Shown here piece after piece: positions 38,274 through 47,795 of a DNA stretch of 64,000 bases. How positions within the stretch are numbered: position 1 is the first letter of the stretch; the number at the start of each line of letters is the position of its first letter. A model generated the notes under the pieces. The model saw only the letters and a program-made list of their open reading frames with translations. It was not told the DNA's origin and searched no databases. A program made the translations under genes and the position numbers. This stretch comes from Thermoleophilia bacterium (GTDB lineage Bacteria; Actinomycetota; Thermoleophilia; Gaiellales; JAICJC01): positions 1 through 64,000 of the forward strand of contig JAICYJ010000011.1 in NCBI GenBank assembly GCA_025934255.1, given 5' to 3'.

Positions 38274-39719
38274 TTGGAACTCGCGAACCTGATCGGGACG
38301 ATCGGGCCGCTCGAGGTGCGGGGTGGTGCGACGGGGCAGATCACGGCGCTCACCTACGACGCCGCTGCGGCCGTGCCGGGGGCACTGCACTTCTGCGTGC
38401 CCGGCTTCCGCGTCGACGGCCATGACTTCGCCGGCGCCGCGGAGGCGGCGGGAGCCGTGGCGCTGGTGGTCGAGCGCTTCCTCGACATCGACCTGCCGCA
38501 GCTGCTGGTGCGCTCCTCGCGGGCGGCGATGGGCCCCGCCGCCGACACATTCTACGGCCACCCCAGCCACGAGCTCGACGTGATCGGGGTGACCGGCACC
38601 AACGGCAAGACCACCACCTGCTTCCTGATGTACTCCGTGCTGGAGGCGGCCGGGCTGCGGCCCGCGCTGCTGGGTACGGTGGAGTCGCGGATTGGGGGCC
38701 AGGTGGCCCAGGTGAAGCGCACCACGCCCGAGAGCATCGACCTGCAGGCGCAGTTCCGGCAGATGGCGGATGCCGGCGACCAGAGCTGCGCGATGGAGGT
38801 GTCGTCGCACGCGCTGGCCCTGGATCGGGTGGCCGGCACGCGCTTTGCCGCCGCGGCCTTCACCAACCTGACGCAGGACCACCTCGACTTCCACCCGACG
38901 ATGGAAGAGTACTACCTGGCCAAGCGCCGGCTGTTCGAAAACGACGCGTGGCCGGCTGCCGTCAACGTCGCCGACCCCTACGGCCGGCGGCTGGTGATGG
39001 AGGCGGCCGGCCCGGTGCTCAGCTACGCGGCCGATGACGAGCGGGCCGCCGTGCGACCGCAGTCGGTTGAGATCGGGGAGGGCGGGGCGATCTCGCTGAT
39101 CGCGCTGACGCCGCGCGGCCTGCTGCCGCTGGACGTACGGCTGCGCGGCGATTTCAACGTCGCAAACGTGCTCTGCGTGGTGGCGCTGAGCGAGCTGCTG
39201 GAGCTGCCGCACGAGGCGGTGCGGGCCGGCATCGCGGCGCTTCACGGCGTGCCTGGCCGCTTCGAACCGGTGGACGCCGGCCAGCCGTTCACGGTGCTGG
39301 TCGACTACGCGCACACACCCGACTCGCTCGAGAACGTGCTCACGGCCGCCCGCCGCATCACCTCCGGTGACGTGATCTGTGTGTTCGGCTGTGGCGGCGA
39401 CCGCGACCGTGGCAAGCGGCGTCTGATGGGCGGGGTCGCGCGACGGCTGGCCGACCGCGCCATCATCACCAACGACAATCCGCGCAGCGAGCATCCGGCA
39501 GCGATCGCTGCCGAGATCATGAACGGCATCGACATGGAGGTGGAGCTCGATCGCCGCCGCGCGATCGAGCTGGCGGTTGCGGCCGCCCGCCCCGGCGACA
39601 TCGTCGTGATCGCCGGCAAGGGCCACGAGCAGGGGCAGCAGTTCGCAGACCGCACGGTGCCCTTCGACGACCGCACGGCTGCGCTCGAGGCGCTGCAGCA
39701 GCTGGGGCAGACGGCGTGA
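38274..39719 (+). CDS. murE: UDP-MurNAc-tripeptide synthetase MurE
   Basis: This 481-residue Mur ligase adds the third amino acid to UDP-MurNAc-Ala-Glu. Its ATP loop is TGTNGKTTT at 107-115; the carbamylated-Lys region and VDYAHTPDSLENVL follow. The DNPR motif near residue 400 (TNDNPRSEHP) indicates meso-diaminopimelate as substrate, so the wall is of the DAP type. The start is inferred as TTG 38274. The frame is open far upstream through ftsI, but family similarity begins here and only weak AGG-type pairing is visible. The stop overlaps murF. Confidence 0.92.
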   Translation: MELANLIGTIGPLEVRGGATGQITALTYDAAAAVPGALHFCVPGFRVDGHDFAGAAEAAGAVALVVERFLDIDLPQLLVRSSRAAMGPAADTFYGHPSHELDVIGVTGTNGKTTTCFLMYSVLEAAGLRPALLGTVESRIGGQVAQVKRTTPESIDLQAQFRQMADAGDQSCAMEVSSHALALDRVAGTRFAAAAFTNLTQDHLDFHPTMEEYYLAKRRLFENDAWPAAVNVADPYGRRLVMEAAGPVLSYAADDERAAVRPQSVEIGEGGAISLIALTPRGLLPLDVRLRGDFNVANVLCVVALSELLELPHEAVRAGIAALHGVPGRFEPVDAGQPFTVLVDYAHTPDSLENVLTAARRITSGDVICVFGCGGDRDRGKRRLMGGVARRLADRAIITNDNPRSEHPAAIAAEIMNGIDMEVELDRRRAIELAVAAARPGDIVVIAGKGHEQGQQFADRTVPFDDRTAALEALQQLGQTA

Positions 39720-41035
39720 TCGAGATGACAACCGCGGAGATCGCCGAGCTGACGCACGGCGAGACGCGGGTCGAGTCGGTCGTCACCGGCGTCGCCATCG
39801 ACTCCCGGCGGGTGACCCCGGGCGACCTGTTCGTGGCGCTCGCAGGGGAGCGTGCCAACGGCGCCGACTTCGCGGATGACGCGCTGGCCGCCGGCGCCGC
39901 GGCCGCGCTGGTGCCACGCGGCCAGGAGGGCCCGGGCCGGATCGCGGTGGACGACCCGCTGGACGCCCTGGCGGTGGTCGCCCGCGAGGTGCGCCTGCGC
40001 GGCACGGCCAGCGTGGTCGGCATCACCGGATCCACCGGCAAGACGTCAACCAAGGACATCCTGGCCGCGCTGCTTGCCCCGCACACGGCCGTCGTTGCCA
40101 GCCGCCAGAACGAGAACAACGAGCTGGGAGTGCCGTTGACGCTGGCGCGGATCGAGCCGGTGACCGGCGTCGCGGTGGTGGAGATGGCCATGCGCGGCCT
40201 GGGGCAGATCGCCCACCTGGCCGCCATCGCGCGCCCCCAGATCGGGATCGTCACCGGCGTCGGCCCCGTCCACCTGGAGCTGCTGGGCACGATCGAGAAC
40301 GTGGCCCGGGCCAAGGCCGAGCTGCTGCAGGCGCTGCCCGCGGACGGCACCGCGATCGTGCCATACGGCGAACCGCTGCTCGAGCCGTACCTGGCCGGGC
40401 TCGGCTGCACCGTGGTCAGCTTCGGGGCCGAGCAGGGCGCCGACGTGCAGCTGCGCGCGTTCACCGCCACCGGCGGCGCCGGGCAGGCGGAGATCGCGCT
40501 TCGCGGTCGAACCCTGTCGGTGTCCGTGAACTTCACCGCGCGTCACAACGCCCTCAACCTGGCGGCCGCTGCGGCTGCCTACGACAGCCTTGGCCTGCCG
40601 CTGGACGAGCTGGCGCTGGGCGCCGGTGACGTCGCCTTCTCGCGCTGGCGCGGCGAGGAGATCGAGCTGCCCGGCGGCGGCCTGCTGATCGCCGACTGCT
40701 ACAACGCCAACCCGACCTCGATGGCCGCCGCGCTGCGCCACCTGTCGGAATCGGCGGCCGGTCGGCGGCGGGTGGCGGTGCTGGGCGACATGGCCGAGCT
40801 GGGCGCGGACGCCGGCGAGTACCACCGCGAGGTGGGCGAGCTGCTCGGTGAGCTGGGAATCGAGGTCGTGGTCGCGGTCGGGCCGGAGGCCCGCGCCTAC
40901 GGCGGCAGGTGGTTTGCAACGGTCGCCGAGCTGCGCGAGGCGCTGGGCGACGTGATCCGGCCCGGCGATGCGGTGCTGGTCAAGGCCAGCCGGTCGGTCG
41001 GTCTCGAGGACGCCGTGGAGGCGATCGCCCCGTGA
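39716..41035 (+). CDS. murF: UDP-MurNAc-tripeptide:D-Ala-D-Ala ligase MurF
   Basis: This 439-residue Mur ligase adds D-Ala-D-Ala to complete the pentapeptide precursor. Motifs are DSRRVTPGDLFVALAGERANG near the N-terminus, the ATP loop GSTGKTSTKD near 105, NNELGVPLTL, and LIADCYNANPTSM with VLGDMAELG in the C-terminal domain. GTG 39716 overlaps murE; ATG 39725 is three codons in. The stop overlaps mraY by 4 bp. Confidence 0.95.
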   Translation: MIEMTTAEIAELTHGETRVESVVTGVAIDSRRVTPGDLFVALAGERANGADFADDALAAGAAAALVPRGQEGPGRIAVDDPLDALAVVAREVRLRGTASVVGITGSTGKTSTKDILAALLAPHTAVVASRQNENNELGVPLTLARIEPVTGVAVVEMAMRGLGQIAHLAAIARPQIGIVTGVGPVHLELLGTIENVARAKAELLQALPADGTAIVPYGEPLLEPYLAGLGCTVVSFGAEQGADVQLRAFTATGGAGQAEIALRGRTLSVSVNFTARHNALNLAAAAAAYDSLGLPLDELALGAGDVAFSRWRGEEIELPGGGLLIADCYNANPTSMAAALRHLSESAAGRRRVAVLGDMAELGADAGEYHREVGELLGELGIEVVVAVGPEARAYGGRWFATVAELREALGDVIRPGDAVLVKASRSVGLEDAVEAIAP

Positions 41036-42042
41036 AGCTGGTGCTGCTCGCGGGCGTGATCGCGATGCTGCTCTCGATCGCGGCGGGACCCGCGTTCATC
41101 GCCTTCGTGCGCCGGCACGCGCTCGGCCAGCAGATCCGCGAGGAGGGGCCCGCCGGCCACATGTCCAAGCAGGGGACGCCCACGATGGGCGGACTGATCC
41201 TGCTGTCCTGCGCGCTGCTCACGTTTGCCGTCCTGACAAAGCGCACGACGCCGGGGCTGACGGTGGCCGGGGTCACCATCGCCTGCGCCGCGATCGGCTT
41301 CGTCGACGACTGGTTCAAGCTGGTCCACAGCCGGTCGCTGGGCCTTTCGGGACGCTGGAAGATGCTGGCCTTGCTGGGTGTGACCGCGGGGCTCGGCTAC
41401 GTGGCGCACCGGCAGCACCTTTCGACCGACGTCTACCTGCCGCTGCTCGACGTCCGGCTGGACCTGGGCCCGGCCTACTACCTACTGCTGTTCCTGGTCG
41501 TCGCCGGCGGCGCCAACGCGGTCAACCTGACCGACGGCCTGGACGGGCTGGCGGCGGGCACGGTGACGATCGCGATGCTGACCTATACCGCCATGATGGT
41601 GGTGGCGTTCCTGTCGCCGGGCGGGCTCACCGCCGAGGGCGCTGCCAGCCGCATCGACCTGGCGATCATGGGCGCGGCGATCGTCGGCGGCTGTGTCGGG
41701 TTCCTCTGGTACAACGCCTACCCGGCCGACGTGTTCATGGGTGACACCGGCTCGTTCGGCCTGGGCGGTGCGCTGGCGGCGATGGCCGTCTTCACCAAGA
41801 CCGAGTTCCTGCTGGTGATCATCGGCGGCGTGTTCGTGATCGAGGCGCTGTCGGTCGCGATCCAGGTGATCGGCTTCAAGGTGTCCCGCAAGCGCGTGTT
41901 CCTGATGGCGCCGATCCACCATCACTTCGAGATGCTGGAGTGGACCGAGAACAAGATCATCGTGCGGTTCTGGATCCTGGCCTCGATCTGCGGCGCCAGC
42001 GGCTTCGTCCTCTACTACCTCGCCTACTCCAAGTTCCGGTGA
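41032..42042 (+). CDS. mraY: Phospho-MurNAc-pentapeptide transferase MraY
   Basis: This 336-residue polytopic membrane enzyme has about ten helices and transfers phospho-MurNAc-pentapeptide to undecaprenyl phosphate, forming lipid I. Catalytic motifs are GFVDDW near 92, NLTDGLDGLAAG near 160, FMGDTGSFGLGG near 235 and the cytoplasmic MAPIHHHFE near 290. GTG 41032 overlaps the murF stop, and the stop overlaps murD. Confidence 0.95.
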   Translation: MKLVLLAGVIAMLLSIAAGPAFIAFVRRHALGQQIREEGPAGHMSKQGTPTMGGLILLSCALLTFAVLTKRTTPGLTVAGVTIACAAIGFVDDWFKLVHSRSLGLSGRWKMLALLGVTAGLGYVAHRQHLSTDVYLPLLDVRLDLGPAYYLLLFLVVAGGANAVNLTDGLDGLAAGTVTIAMLTYTAMMVVAFLSPGGLTAEGAASRIDLAIMGAAIVGGCVGFLWYNAYPADVFMGDTGSFGLGGALAAMAVFTKTEFLLVIIGGVFVIEALSVAIQVIGFKVSRKRVFLMAPIHHHFEMLEWTENKIIVRFWILASICGASGFVLYYLAYSKFR

Positions 42043-43325
42043 GCGACGGCCGCTACGTGGTGCTGGGTCTGCGGCGCTCGGGCCTGGCCGCCGGCGAGGC
42101 GATCCGGCGCACGATGCCCGGCGCGGAGGTGGTGGGGGTGGACGACGCCGCAGACGTGGACACGGCGAGGCTTCGGGCGATCGGCGTCGAATACCGACTC
42201 GGTGGAGAGCTGGTGTCGATGACCGGGGTGACAGCACTGGTGAAGTCGCCCGGTGCGCCGGGAGACCACCCCCTGGTCGCGTCCGCCCGCGACGCCGGCG
42301 TTCCGGTCTGGAGCGAGGTCGAGCTGGGATACCGGTTGATCCAAAGCCCGATCATCGGCATCACCGGCACCAACGGCAAGACCACGACCACCGAGCTGGT
42401 GGGCGCGATGCTGCGCGCCGGCAACGTGCCGGTGGAGGTGGCCGGAAACGTGGGCCGCCCGCTCTGCGACCTGGCCGGCCGCGTGGATCCCGCCACCTGG
42501 ATCGCCTGCGAGCTGTCCAGCTTCCAGCTCGAGGACATCGACAGCTTCCGGGCGCGGGTGGGCGTGGTGCTGCAGGTCACCCCCGATCACCTCGACCGCC
42601 ACGGCACGTTCGCCGAGTACCTGCGCAGCAAGCTGCGCCTGTTCGAGAACCAGACGGCCGAGGACACGGCCGTGCTGAACGCCGACGACCCGGTGCTGCG
42701 CGAGGCGGAGATCCCCGGCGCAGGCCGTCGCGTGTGGTTCAGCCGCGATCAGTCCGACCGGATCGACTGGGAACATTCGTCGATCCGTGGCGACCATAAC
42801 CTCGAGAACGCGCTAGCCGCGTCTGCGGCGGCGGAGGCCGCCGGCGTGTCCCGGGAGGCGCGCGACCGCGCGCTGCGCTCGTTCACTGCGCCGCCGCACC
42901 GGCTGCAGACGGTGTCCGTGCGTGAGGGCGTCACCTTCGTCGACGACTCCAAGGCCACCAATCCGGAGGCGGTGATCAAGGCGCTGACCGCATACCGGGA
43001 CGGCGTCCGGCTGGTGCTGGGCGGATCGCTGAAGGGCTCGTCGTTCACCGGGCTGGCCGCGGCCGTCGCCGCCGGCCCGGTCGTGTCGGTGGACGTGTAC
43101 GGCGAGGCGGGCGAGCAGGTCGCGGCCGCGCTGGCTGCCGCGGGCGTGCCGCACCGCCGCCACCCGCGGATGGCGGCCGCGGTGGCCGCCGCCGCGGCCG
43201 GCGCCCAGGCCGGTGACGTGGTGCTGCTGTCGCCGGCCTGCGCCAGCTTCGACGAGTTCTCCGACTACGCCGAGCGCGGCCTGGCATTCGCGCAGCTGGC
43301 GCAGGAGGTGCCGGTTGGTCGCTGA
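42039..43325 (+). CDS. murD: UDP-MurNAc-L-Ala:D-Glu ligase MurD
   Basis: This 428-residue ligase adds D-glutamate. It has an N-terminal Rossmann-like domain (YVVLGLRRSGLAAGE), the SPGAP segment, ATP loop GTNGKTTT near 108, NVGRPL, ELSSFQL, TPDHLDRHG and the C-terminal VTFVDDSKATNPEAV and LSPACASFDEF motifs. All hallmark residues are present. GTG 42039 overlaps mraY, and its 3' end overlaps the inferred ftsW start by 11 bp. Confidence 0.95.
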   Translation: MSDGRYVVLGLRRSGLAAGEAIRRTMPGAEVVGVDDAADVDTARLRAIGVEYRLGGELVSMTGVTALVKSPGAPGDHPLVASARDAGVPVWSEVELGYRLIQSPIIGITGTNGKTTTTELVGAMLRAGNVPVEVAGNVGRPLCDLAGRVDPATWIACELSSFQLEDIDSFRARVGVVLQVTPDHLDRHGTFAEYLRSKLRLFENQTAEDTAVLNADDPVLREAEIPGAGRRVWFSRDQSDRIDWEHSSIRGDHNLENALAASAAAEAAGVSREARDRALRSFTAPPHRLQTVSVREGVTFVDDSKATNPEAVIKALTAYRDGVRLVLGGSLKGSSFTGLAAAVAAGPVVSVDVYGEAGEQVAAALAAAGVPHRRHPRMAAAVAAAAAGAQAGDVVLLSPACASFDEFSDYAERGLAFAQLAQEVPVGR

Positions 43326-44601
43326 CGTCCAGCGGGTACGGCGCCGTGCCGCCCGCTCCTCGCCGCAGCTCGAGTACCACCTGCTGCTGCTGGTGACGCT
43401 GGGCCTGGTCGCCTTCGGGTTGATCATGGTCTACAGCGCGTCCAGCGGCACGGCCGTGGTCGAGGGGCAGGACCCCGTGGGGGCACTCGCCCGCCAGGCG
43501 GTGTACGCGGCCGTGGGGGTGATCGCGATGCTGGTGCTGGCGCGCTTCTCCTACCGGCGCCTGCGCTACTTCGCCGCACCGATCCTGTTCATCTCGATCG
43601 CCCTGCTGGTGGCCGTCAAGATCCCCGGGATCGGCGTCAACATCAAGGGCGCCCAGCGCTGGATCTTCGTCGGGCCGATCTCGATCCAGCCCTCCGAGTT
43701 TTCCAAGGCGGCGGTGCTGATCTTCGCGTCGGCGGTGCTGGCCTCGCGGCGCAAGCCGCCGCGCACCCTCGCCCAGCTGTTCAACCCGGTGGGCGCCGTG
43801 GTGCTGGTGGTGCTGCTGTTGATCCACTCCCAGCCCGACCTCGGCACCACCATCGCGATCGCGCTGATGGTCTGCGGCATCCTGCTGGTCGCCGGCACCC
43901 CGCTGCGGCTGTTCAGCAGCGTGGCGATCGTGGGGGTGGTCGGCGTCGCCTACACGGTCGCCCGCGAGCCCTACCAGATGGAGCGGATCCGGTCGTTCCT
44001 GGATCCCTGGAAGGACCCGGCCGGGGCCGGGTACCAGAGCATCCAGGCGCTGCTGGCGCTGGGGTCGGGCGGGATCACCGGTGTCGGCGTGGGCAACGGC
44101 ACCCAGAAGATCGGTTTCCTGCCGGAGGCGCCCACCGACATGATCGGCGCGGTGATCGGCGAGGAGCTGGGCCTGGTAGGGATCCTGGCGGTGGTGCTGG
44201 CGTTCGCGCTGTTCACGTGGCTCGGTTTCCGGATCGCCCTGCGCTGCAAGGATCCCTTCGGGAAGTACCTGGCCGCCGGCACCACGACGCTGGTGGCCGG
44301 GCAGGCGATCGTCAACTTCGGCGCCGTGCTCGGCTTCCTGCCGCTGACCGGGGTGCCGCTGCCGTTGATAAGCTCGGGCGGTTCCAGCCTGGTCGTGATG
44401 CTGAGCCTGGTGGGGGTGCTGCTGAACGTGGCGGACACCGGCGCGGTATCCGCCAAGGCTGCCAAGCCGGGCAGCAGCCCGAAGAAGGATGTGAAGGCGT
44501 CTGAACCCAAGCAGGCCAAGCCCACGCGTGCTGATCGCCGCCGGCGGCACGGCGGGGCACGTCGTGCCGGCGCTGGCGGTGGCCGCCGCGCTACGGGCTA
44601 G
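43315..44601 (+). CDS. ftsW: FtsW lipid II polymerase (SEDS family)
   Basis: This 428-residue SEDS glycosyltransferase has about ten membrane helices and polymerises septal glycan with FtsI. Family motifs are FGLIMVYSASS in the first helix, the AQRWIFVGPISIQPSEFSK loop with its key Asp/Lys neighbourhood, LLIHSQPDLGTT, and the GVPLPLISSGGSSL block. The basic C-terminal tail (about 70 residues) is poorly conserved and runs 74 bp into murG in another frame. The start is inferred as TTG 43315. Confidence 0.93.
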   Translation: MVADVQRVRRRAARSSPQLEYHLLLLVTLGLVAFGLIMVYSASSGTAVVEGQDPVGALARQAVYAAVGVIAMLVLARFSYRRLRYFAAPILFISIALLVAVKIPGIGVNIKGAQRWIFVGPISIQPSEFSKAAVLIFASAVLASRRKPPRTLAQLFNPVGAVVLVVLLLIHSQPDLGTTIAIALMVCGILLVAGTPLRLFSSVAIVGVVGVAYTVAREPYQMERIRSFLDPWKDPAGAGYQSIQALLALGSGGITGVGVGNGTQKIGFLPEAPTDMIGAVIGEELGLVGILAVVLAFALFTWLGFRIALRCKDPFGKYLAAGTTTLVAGQAIVNFGAVLGFLPLTGVPLPLISSGGSSLVVMLSLVGVLLNVADTGAVSAKAAKPGSSPKKDVKASEPKQAKPTRADRRRRHGGARRAGAGGGRRATG

Positions 44602-45559
44602 CGGCGCCACGGTCGAGTTCGCCGGCGGCGACAGGATCGAGTCGCAGCTGGTGCCGGAGGCCGGCTATCCGTTCCATCGCTTCGCCGCGAGCGGCCTGCC
44701 GCGGCGTCCCTCCCCGCAGCTGCTGCGTGCGATGTGGCGGGCGGGCGGCGCGCCCCTGGCCTGCCGGCGGATCATCGGCCGGGTGCGGCCCGACGTCGTG
44801 TTCGGCGCCGGCGGGTACGTGTCCGGTCCGATGCTGGCCGCCGCCAAGACCAGCCGTCTGCCCTCGGCGCTGCTGGAGGTGGACGCGCACATGGGCCTGG
44901 CGAACCGGATGGCGGCGCCGCTGGTCAACCGCGTGTTCCTGAGCTTCCCGATCGAGGGCAGGCGGCCGCCTCACTACCTGGTCACGGGCCGTCCGCTGCC
45001 GGAGCGCGGGCCGGACGGGCACGGCCTCGACCTCGACTCGGGGCGGCCGATGGTGTTGGTGTTCGGCGGCAGCCTGGGCGCGCGCACGCTGAACGAAGCC
45101 GCCGTCGGCGCCTGGGCGGAGAAGGATCCGGGCTTCACGGTGGTGCACGTGACGGGCGAGCGCGAGTTCGACCGCTACCAGGCGGCCGCGTCGGATCGCT
45201 ACCACGTGCTCCCGTACACGCCGCACCTGCGCGACTACCTGGAGCAGGCCGACCTGGTGGTGGCGCGGGCCGGCGGGTCGGTGTTCGAGATAGCCGCCGC
45301 CGGCAAGCCGTCGATTCTCGTACCCTCCCCGAACGTGACCGCCGACCACCAGACCAGGAACGCCGAGCACTTCGCCCTGGGCGGCGCGGCCGTCATGGTC
45401 GCCGACGCCGACCTGACGCCGACGCGGCTGCGCCAGGAGGTGAACGCGCTGCTGGCCGACCACGAGCGGCGCGAGCGGATGGCGGTCGCCGCCACCAGGC
45501 TGGCGCGGCCCGACGCCGCGTCGGTGATCGCGCAGCATCTGCTGGAGCTGGCTCCGTGA
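44528..45559 (+). CDS. murG: UDP-GlcNAc:lipid I GlcNAc transferase MurG
   Basis: This 343-residue GT-B glycosyltransferase makes lipid II on the cytoplasmic face. The N-terminal G-loop reads AAGGTAGHVVPALA, with an Ala replacing the usual second Gly of GGTGGH. Other motifs are GAGGYVSGP, the second G-loop FGGSLGARTLN, and the UDP-binding ARAGGSVFEIAAAGKPSILVP with DHQTRNA. GTG 44528 gives a product starting directly at the first strand. The gene begins inside the ftsW tail and its stop overlaps murC. Confidence 0.93.
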   Translation: MLIAAGGTAGHVVPALAVAAALRASGATVEFAGGDRIESQLVPEAGYPFHRFAASGLPRRPSPQLLRAMWRAGGAPLACRRIIGRVRPDVVFGAGGYVSGPMLAAAKTSRLPSALLEVDAHMGLANRMAAPLVNRVFLSFPIEGRRPPHYLVTGRPLPERGPDGHGLDLDSGRPMVLVFGGSLGARTLNEAAVGAWAEKDPGFTVVHVTGEREFDRYQAAASDRYHVLPYTPHLRDYLEQADLVVARAGGSVFEIAAAGKPSILVPSPNVTADHQTRNAEHFALGGAAVMVADADLTPTRLRQEVNALLADHERRERMAVAATRLARPDAASVIAQHLLELAP

Positions 45560-46905
45560 ACTGGTCGGGCCGCCGCCTCCACATGCTCGGCATCGGCGGC
45601 GCCGGCATGTCGGCGCTGGCCACGGTCGCCTATGCCTGGGGCGCGGATGTGAGCGGCTGCGACCGGGCCGCATCGCCGTACTCCGACCGTCTGACGAGGT
45701 TCGGGCTGCCGGTGTCGCTCGAGCACGACCCCGCCCACCTTGAGCCGGGGATGGAGCTGGTGGTGTCGTCGGCGATCTCGGCCGGCGAGCCGGAGCTGCT
45801 GGCCGCCCGCGACCTGGCGCTGCCGCGGCTGCACCGGGCCCAGCTGCTGGCCGAGATGGTGGCATCGCGGCGATCCGCCTGCGTCGCCGGCGCCCACGGA
45901 AAGACCACGGCGTCGGCCATGATCGCCTACGCGGCGCAGCGGCTGGGACTGGATCCCACCTACCTGATCGGTGGCGAGGTGCCGCAGCTGGGAGGGAACG
46001 CAGGCCCCGGCGGCGGCACCATCCTGGTGGCCGAGGCCGACGAGTCGGACGGCTCGCTGTCGCTGCTGCGGCCGCGCGTGGCGGTCGTCCTCAACATCGA
46101 GCTCGACCACCACACGCGGTTCGCCGGCATCAGCGAGCTCGAGCGCCTGTTCTCAGATTGGACAATGGAGCTGCCGGCCTCGGGCGCGCTGATCCAGCAC
46201 GAGTCGCTGTCGCTGCCCACCGAGGCAACGGCACAGCGGTTCGGCTACGGGGACGTCGAGTGGCAGGTCAGCGCCGTCGAGCAGGCCGCCGGTAGCACGG
46301 GCTTCTGGCTGCGCACGCCGGAGGGCACGCCGCTGCACGTGACGCTGGCGCTGCCCGGCGCCCACAACGCCCTCAACGCTGCGGCGGCGATCGCCGGCCT
46401 GCACGCCCTGGCCGGCGTCGACGTGGCCGAGACGGCGGCGGCCCTGGCCGAGTTCACCGGTGCCGGCCGCCGCTTCGAGCTGCGCGGCGAGCGTGACGGC
46501 ATCTGGATCGTCGACGACTACGCGCACCACCCGACCGAGGTGGCGGCCACGATCGAGGCCGCGCGCACCTGGGCGCCGGGCCGGGTGGTGGTCTGTTTCC
46601 AGCCGCACCTGTTCTCGCGCACCGAGGCGCTGGCGTTCCACTTCGGGCGCGCGCTGGCGATCGCCGACGAGGTGGTGGTGACCGAGATCTACCCGGCCCG
46701 AGAGGATCCGCTGGAGGGCGTCACCGCCAAGCTGGTGGTGGACGCGGTCAGCGAGGCGCGACCGGGCATGCCGCTGGCCTACGAACCCACCCTGGACTCC
46801 GGCGCGCGCTACCTGCGCAGCCGCATCCGCCGCGGCGACATGGTGGTGACGATGGGCGCGGGCGATGTGCGGCGGGTGGGGGACATGCTGCTGGAGCAGG
46901 TGTGA
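45556..46905 (+). CDS. murC: UDP-MurNAc:L-alanine ligase MurC
   Basis: This 449-residue first Mur ligase of the pathway has GIGGAGMSALA near the N-terminus, ATP loop GAHGKTTA near 115, EADESDGS, NIELDHHTRF, and DDYAHHPTEV with CFQPHLFSRT in the C-terminal part. GTG 45556 overlaps the murG stop. Its own stop overlaps murB by 4 bp. It supplies UDP-MurNAc-Ala to MurD. Confidence 0.95.
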   Translation: MNWSGRRLHMLGIGGAGMSALATVAYAWGADVSGCDRAASPYSDRLTRFGLPVSLEHDPAHLEPGMELVVSSAISAGEPELLAARDLALPRLHRAQLLAEMVASRRSACVAGAHGKTTASAMIAYAAQRLGLDPTYLIGGEVPQLGGNAGPGGGTILVAEADESDGSLSLLRPRVAVVLNIELDHHTRFAGISELERLFSDWTMELPASGALIQHESLSLPTEATAQRFGYGDVEWQVSAVEQAAGSTGFWLRTPEGTPLHVTLALPGAHNALNAAAAIAGLHALAGVDVAETAAALAEFTGAGRRFELRGERDGIWIVDDYAHHPTEVAATIEAARTWAPGRVVVCFQPHLFSRTEALAFHFGRALAIADEVVVTEIYPAREDPLEGVTAKLVVDAVSEARPGMPLAYEPTLDSGARYLRSRIRRGDMVVTMGAGDVRRVGDMLLEQV

Positions 46906-47795
46906 CGGAGGCGCCGCCGTTCGTCGAGCGCGACGTCCCGATCGCGCGGCTGACGACGGTGGGCACGGGTGGGCCGGCGGCCTACTTCGCGCGGCCCGAG
47001 ACGACTGCGCAGCTGCGCGACCTGCTGCGCTGGCGGCTGGCGGAAGGCGTCGAGATGGCGGTGATAGGCCTGGGCTCGAACCTGCTGGCGGCCGACTCCG
47101 GCTTCGACGGGCTGGTGGTGCGGCTGGCCGGCGAGCTGGCTGCGATCGACCGCGACGGCGATGCGATCGCGTGCGGCGGCGGCGCGTCGCTGGCCGCGGT
47201 GGTGAGGCGTGCGACGGAGTGGGGGCTTTCGGGTGTCGAGTTCGGCTGCGCGATCCCGGGCACGGTCGGTGGCGCGGTGCGGATGAACGCCGGTGCCTAC
47301 GGGGGCGAGATGCGCGACGTGCTGGCCGAGGCGCTGGTGCTGTCGGGCGACGGCGAGCGCAGCGGCGGTGCCGACGACCTGGCGATGCGCTACCGGGGGT
47401 CCAACGTGACGACCGGGGAGGTGGTGGCGGCGGCGCGGCTGTCGCTGACGGCGGGCGACAGCGTCGCGATCGCGGCCACCGTGCGCGACATGCAGCGGCG
47501 GCGCAAGGAGGCGCAGCCCTCGGGCGTGCGCACGTTCGGAAGCGTCTGGAAGAACCCGTCCGACCAGCTGGGGGCGGGGCAGCTGCTGGAGCGCTGCGGC
47601 CTCAAGGGCTACGCGATCGGAGGTGCCCGCATCTCGCCCGTGCACGCGAACTTCATCGAGAACGTCGGCGGCCAGGCGACATCGACCGACGTGATCGCGT
47701 TGATGGCCGAGGCGCGGCGCCGGGCTCGCAAGGAGGGCGTCGACCTGGAGCACGAGGTGCAGATGCTGGGGCCGATCGCCCTGCCCGGCGACTGA
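46902..47795 (+). CDS. murB: UDP-N-acetylenolpyruvoylglucosamine reductase MurB
   Basis: This 297-residue FAD enzyme reduces enolpyruvyl-UDP-GlcNAc to UDP-MurNAc with NADPH. FAD-binding segments are LTTVGTGGPAAYFARP, VIGLGSNLLAADSGFDG and GCAIPGTVGGAVRMNAGAYGGE. The catalytic Ser lies in TFGSVWKNP, and GARISPVHANFIENVGGA-type sequence closes the site, making it a type II enzyme. GTG 46902 overlaps murC. It is the last gene of the long run of overlapping dcw genes. Confidence 0.95.
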   Translation: MTEAPPFVERDVPIARLTTVGTGGPAAYFARPETTAQLRDLLRWRLAEGVEMAVIGLGSNLLAADSGFDGLVVRLAGELAAIDRDGDAIACGGGASLAAVVRRATEWGLSGVEFGCAIPGTVGGAVRMNAGAYGGEMRDVLAEALVLSGDGERSGGADDLAMRYRGSNVTTGEVVAAARLSLTAGDSVAIAATVRDMQRRRKEAQPSGVRTFGSVWKNPSDQLGAGQLLERCGLKGYAIGGARISPVHANFIENVGGQATSTDVIALMAEARRRARKEGVDLEHEVQMLGPIALPGD

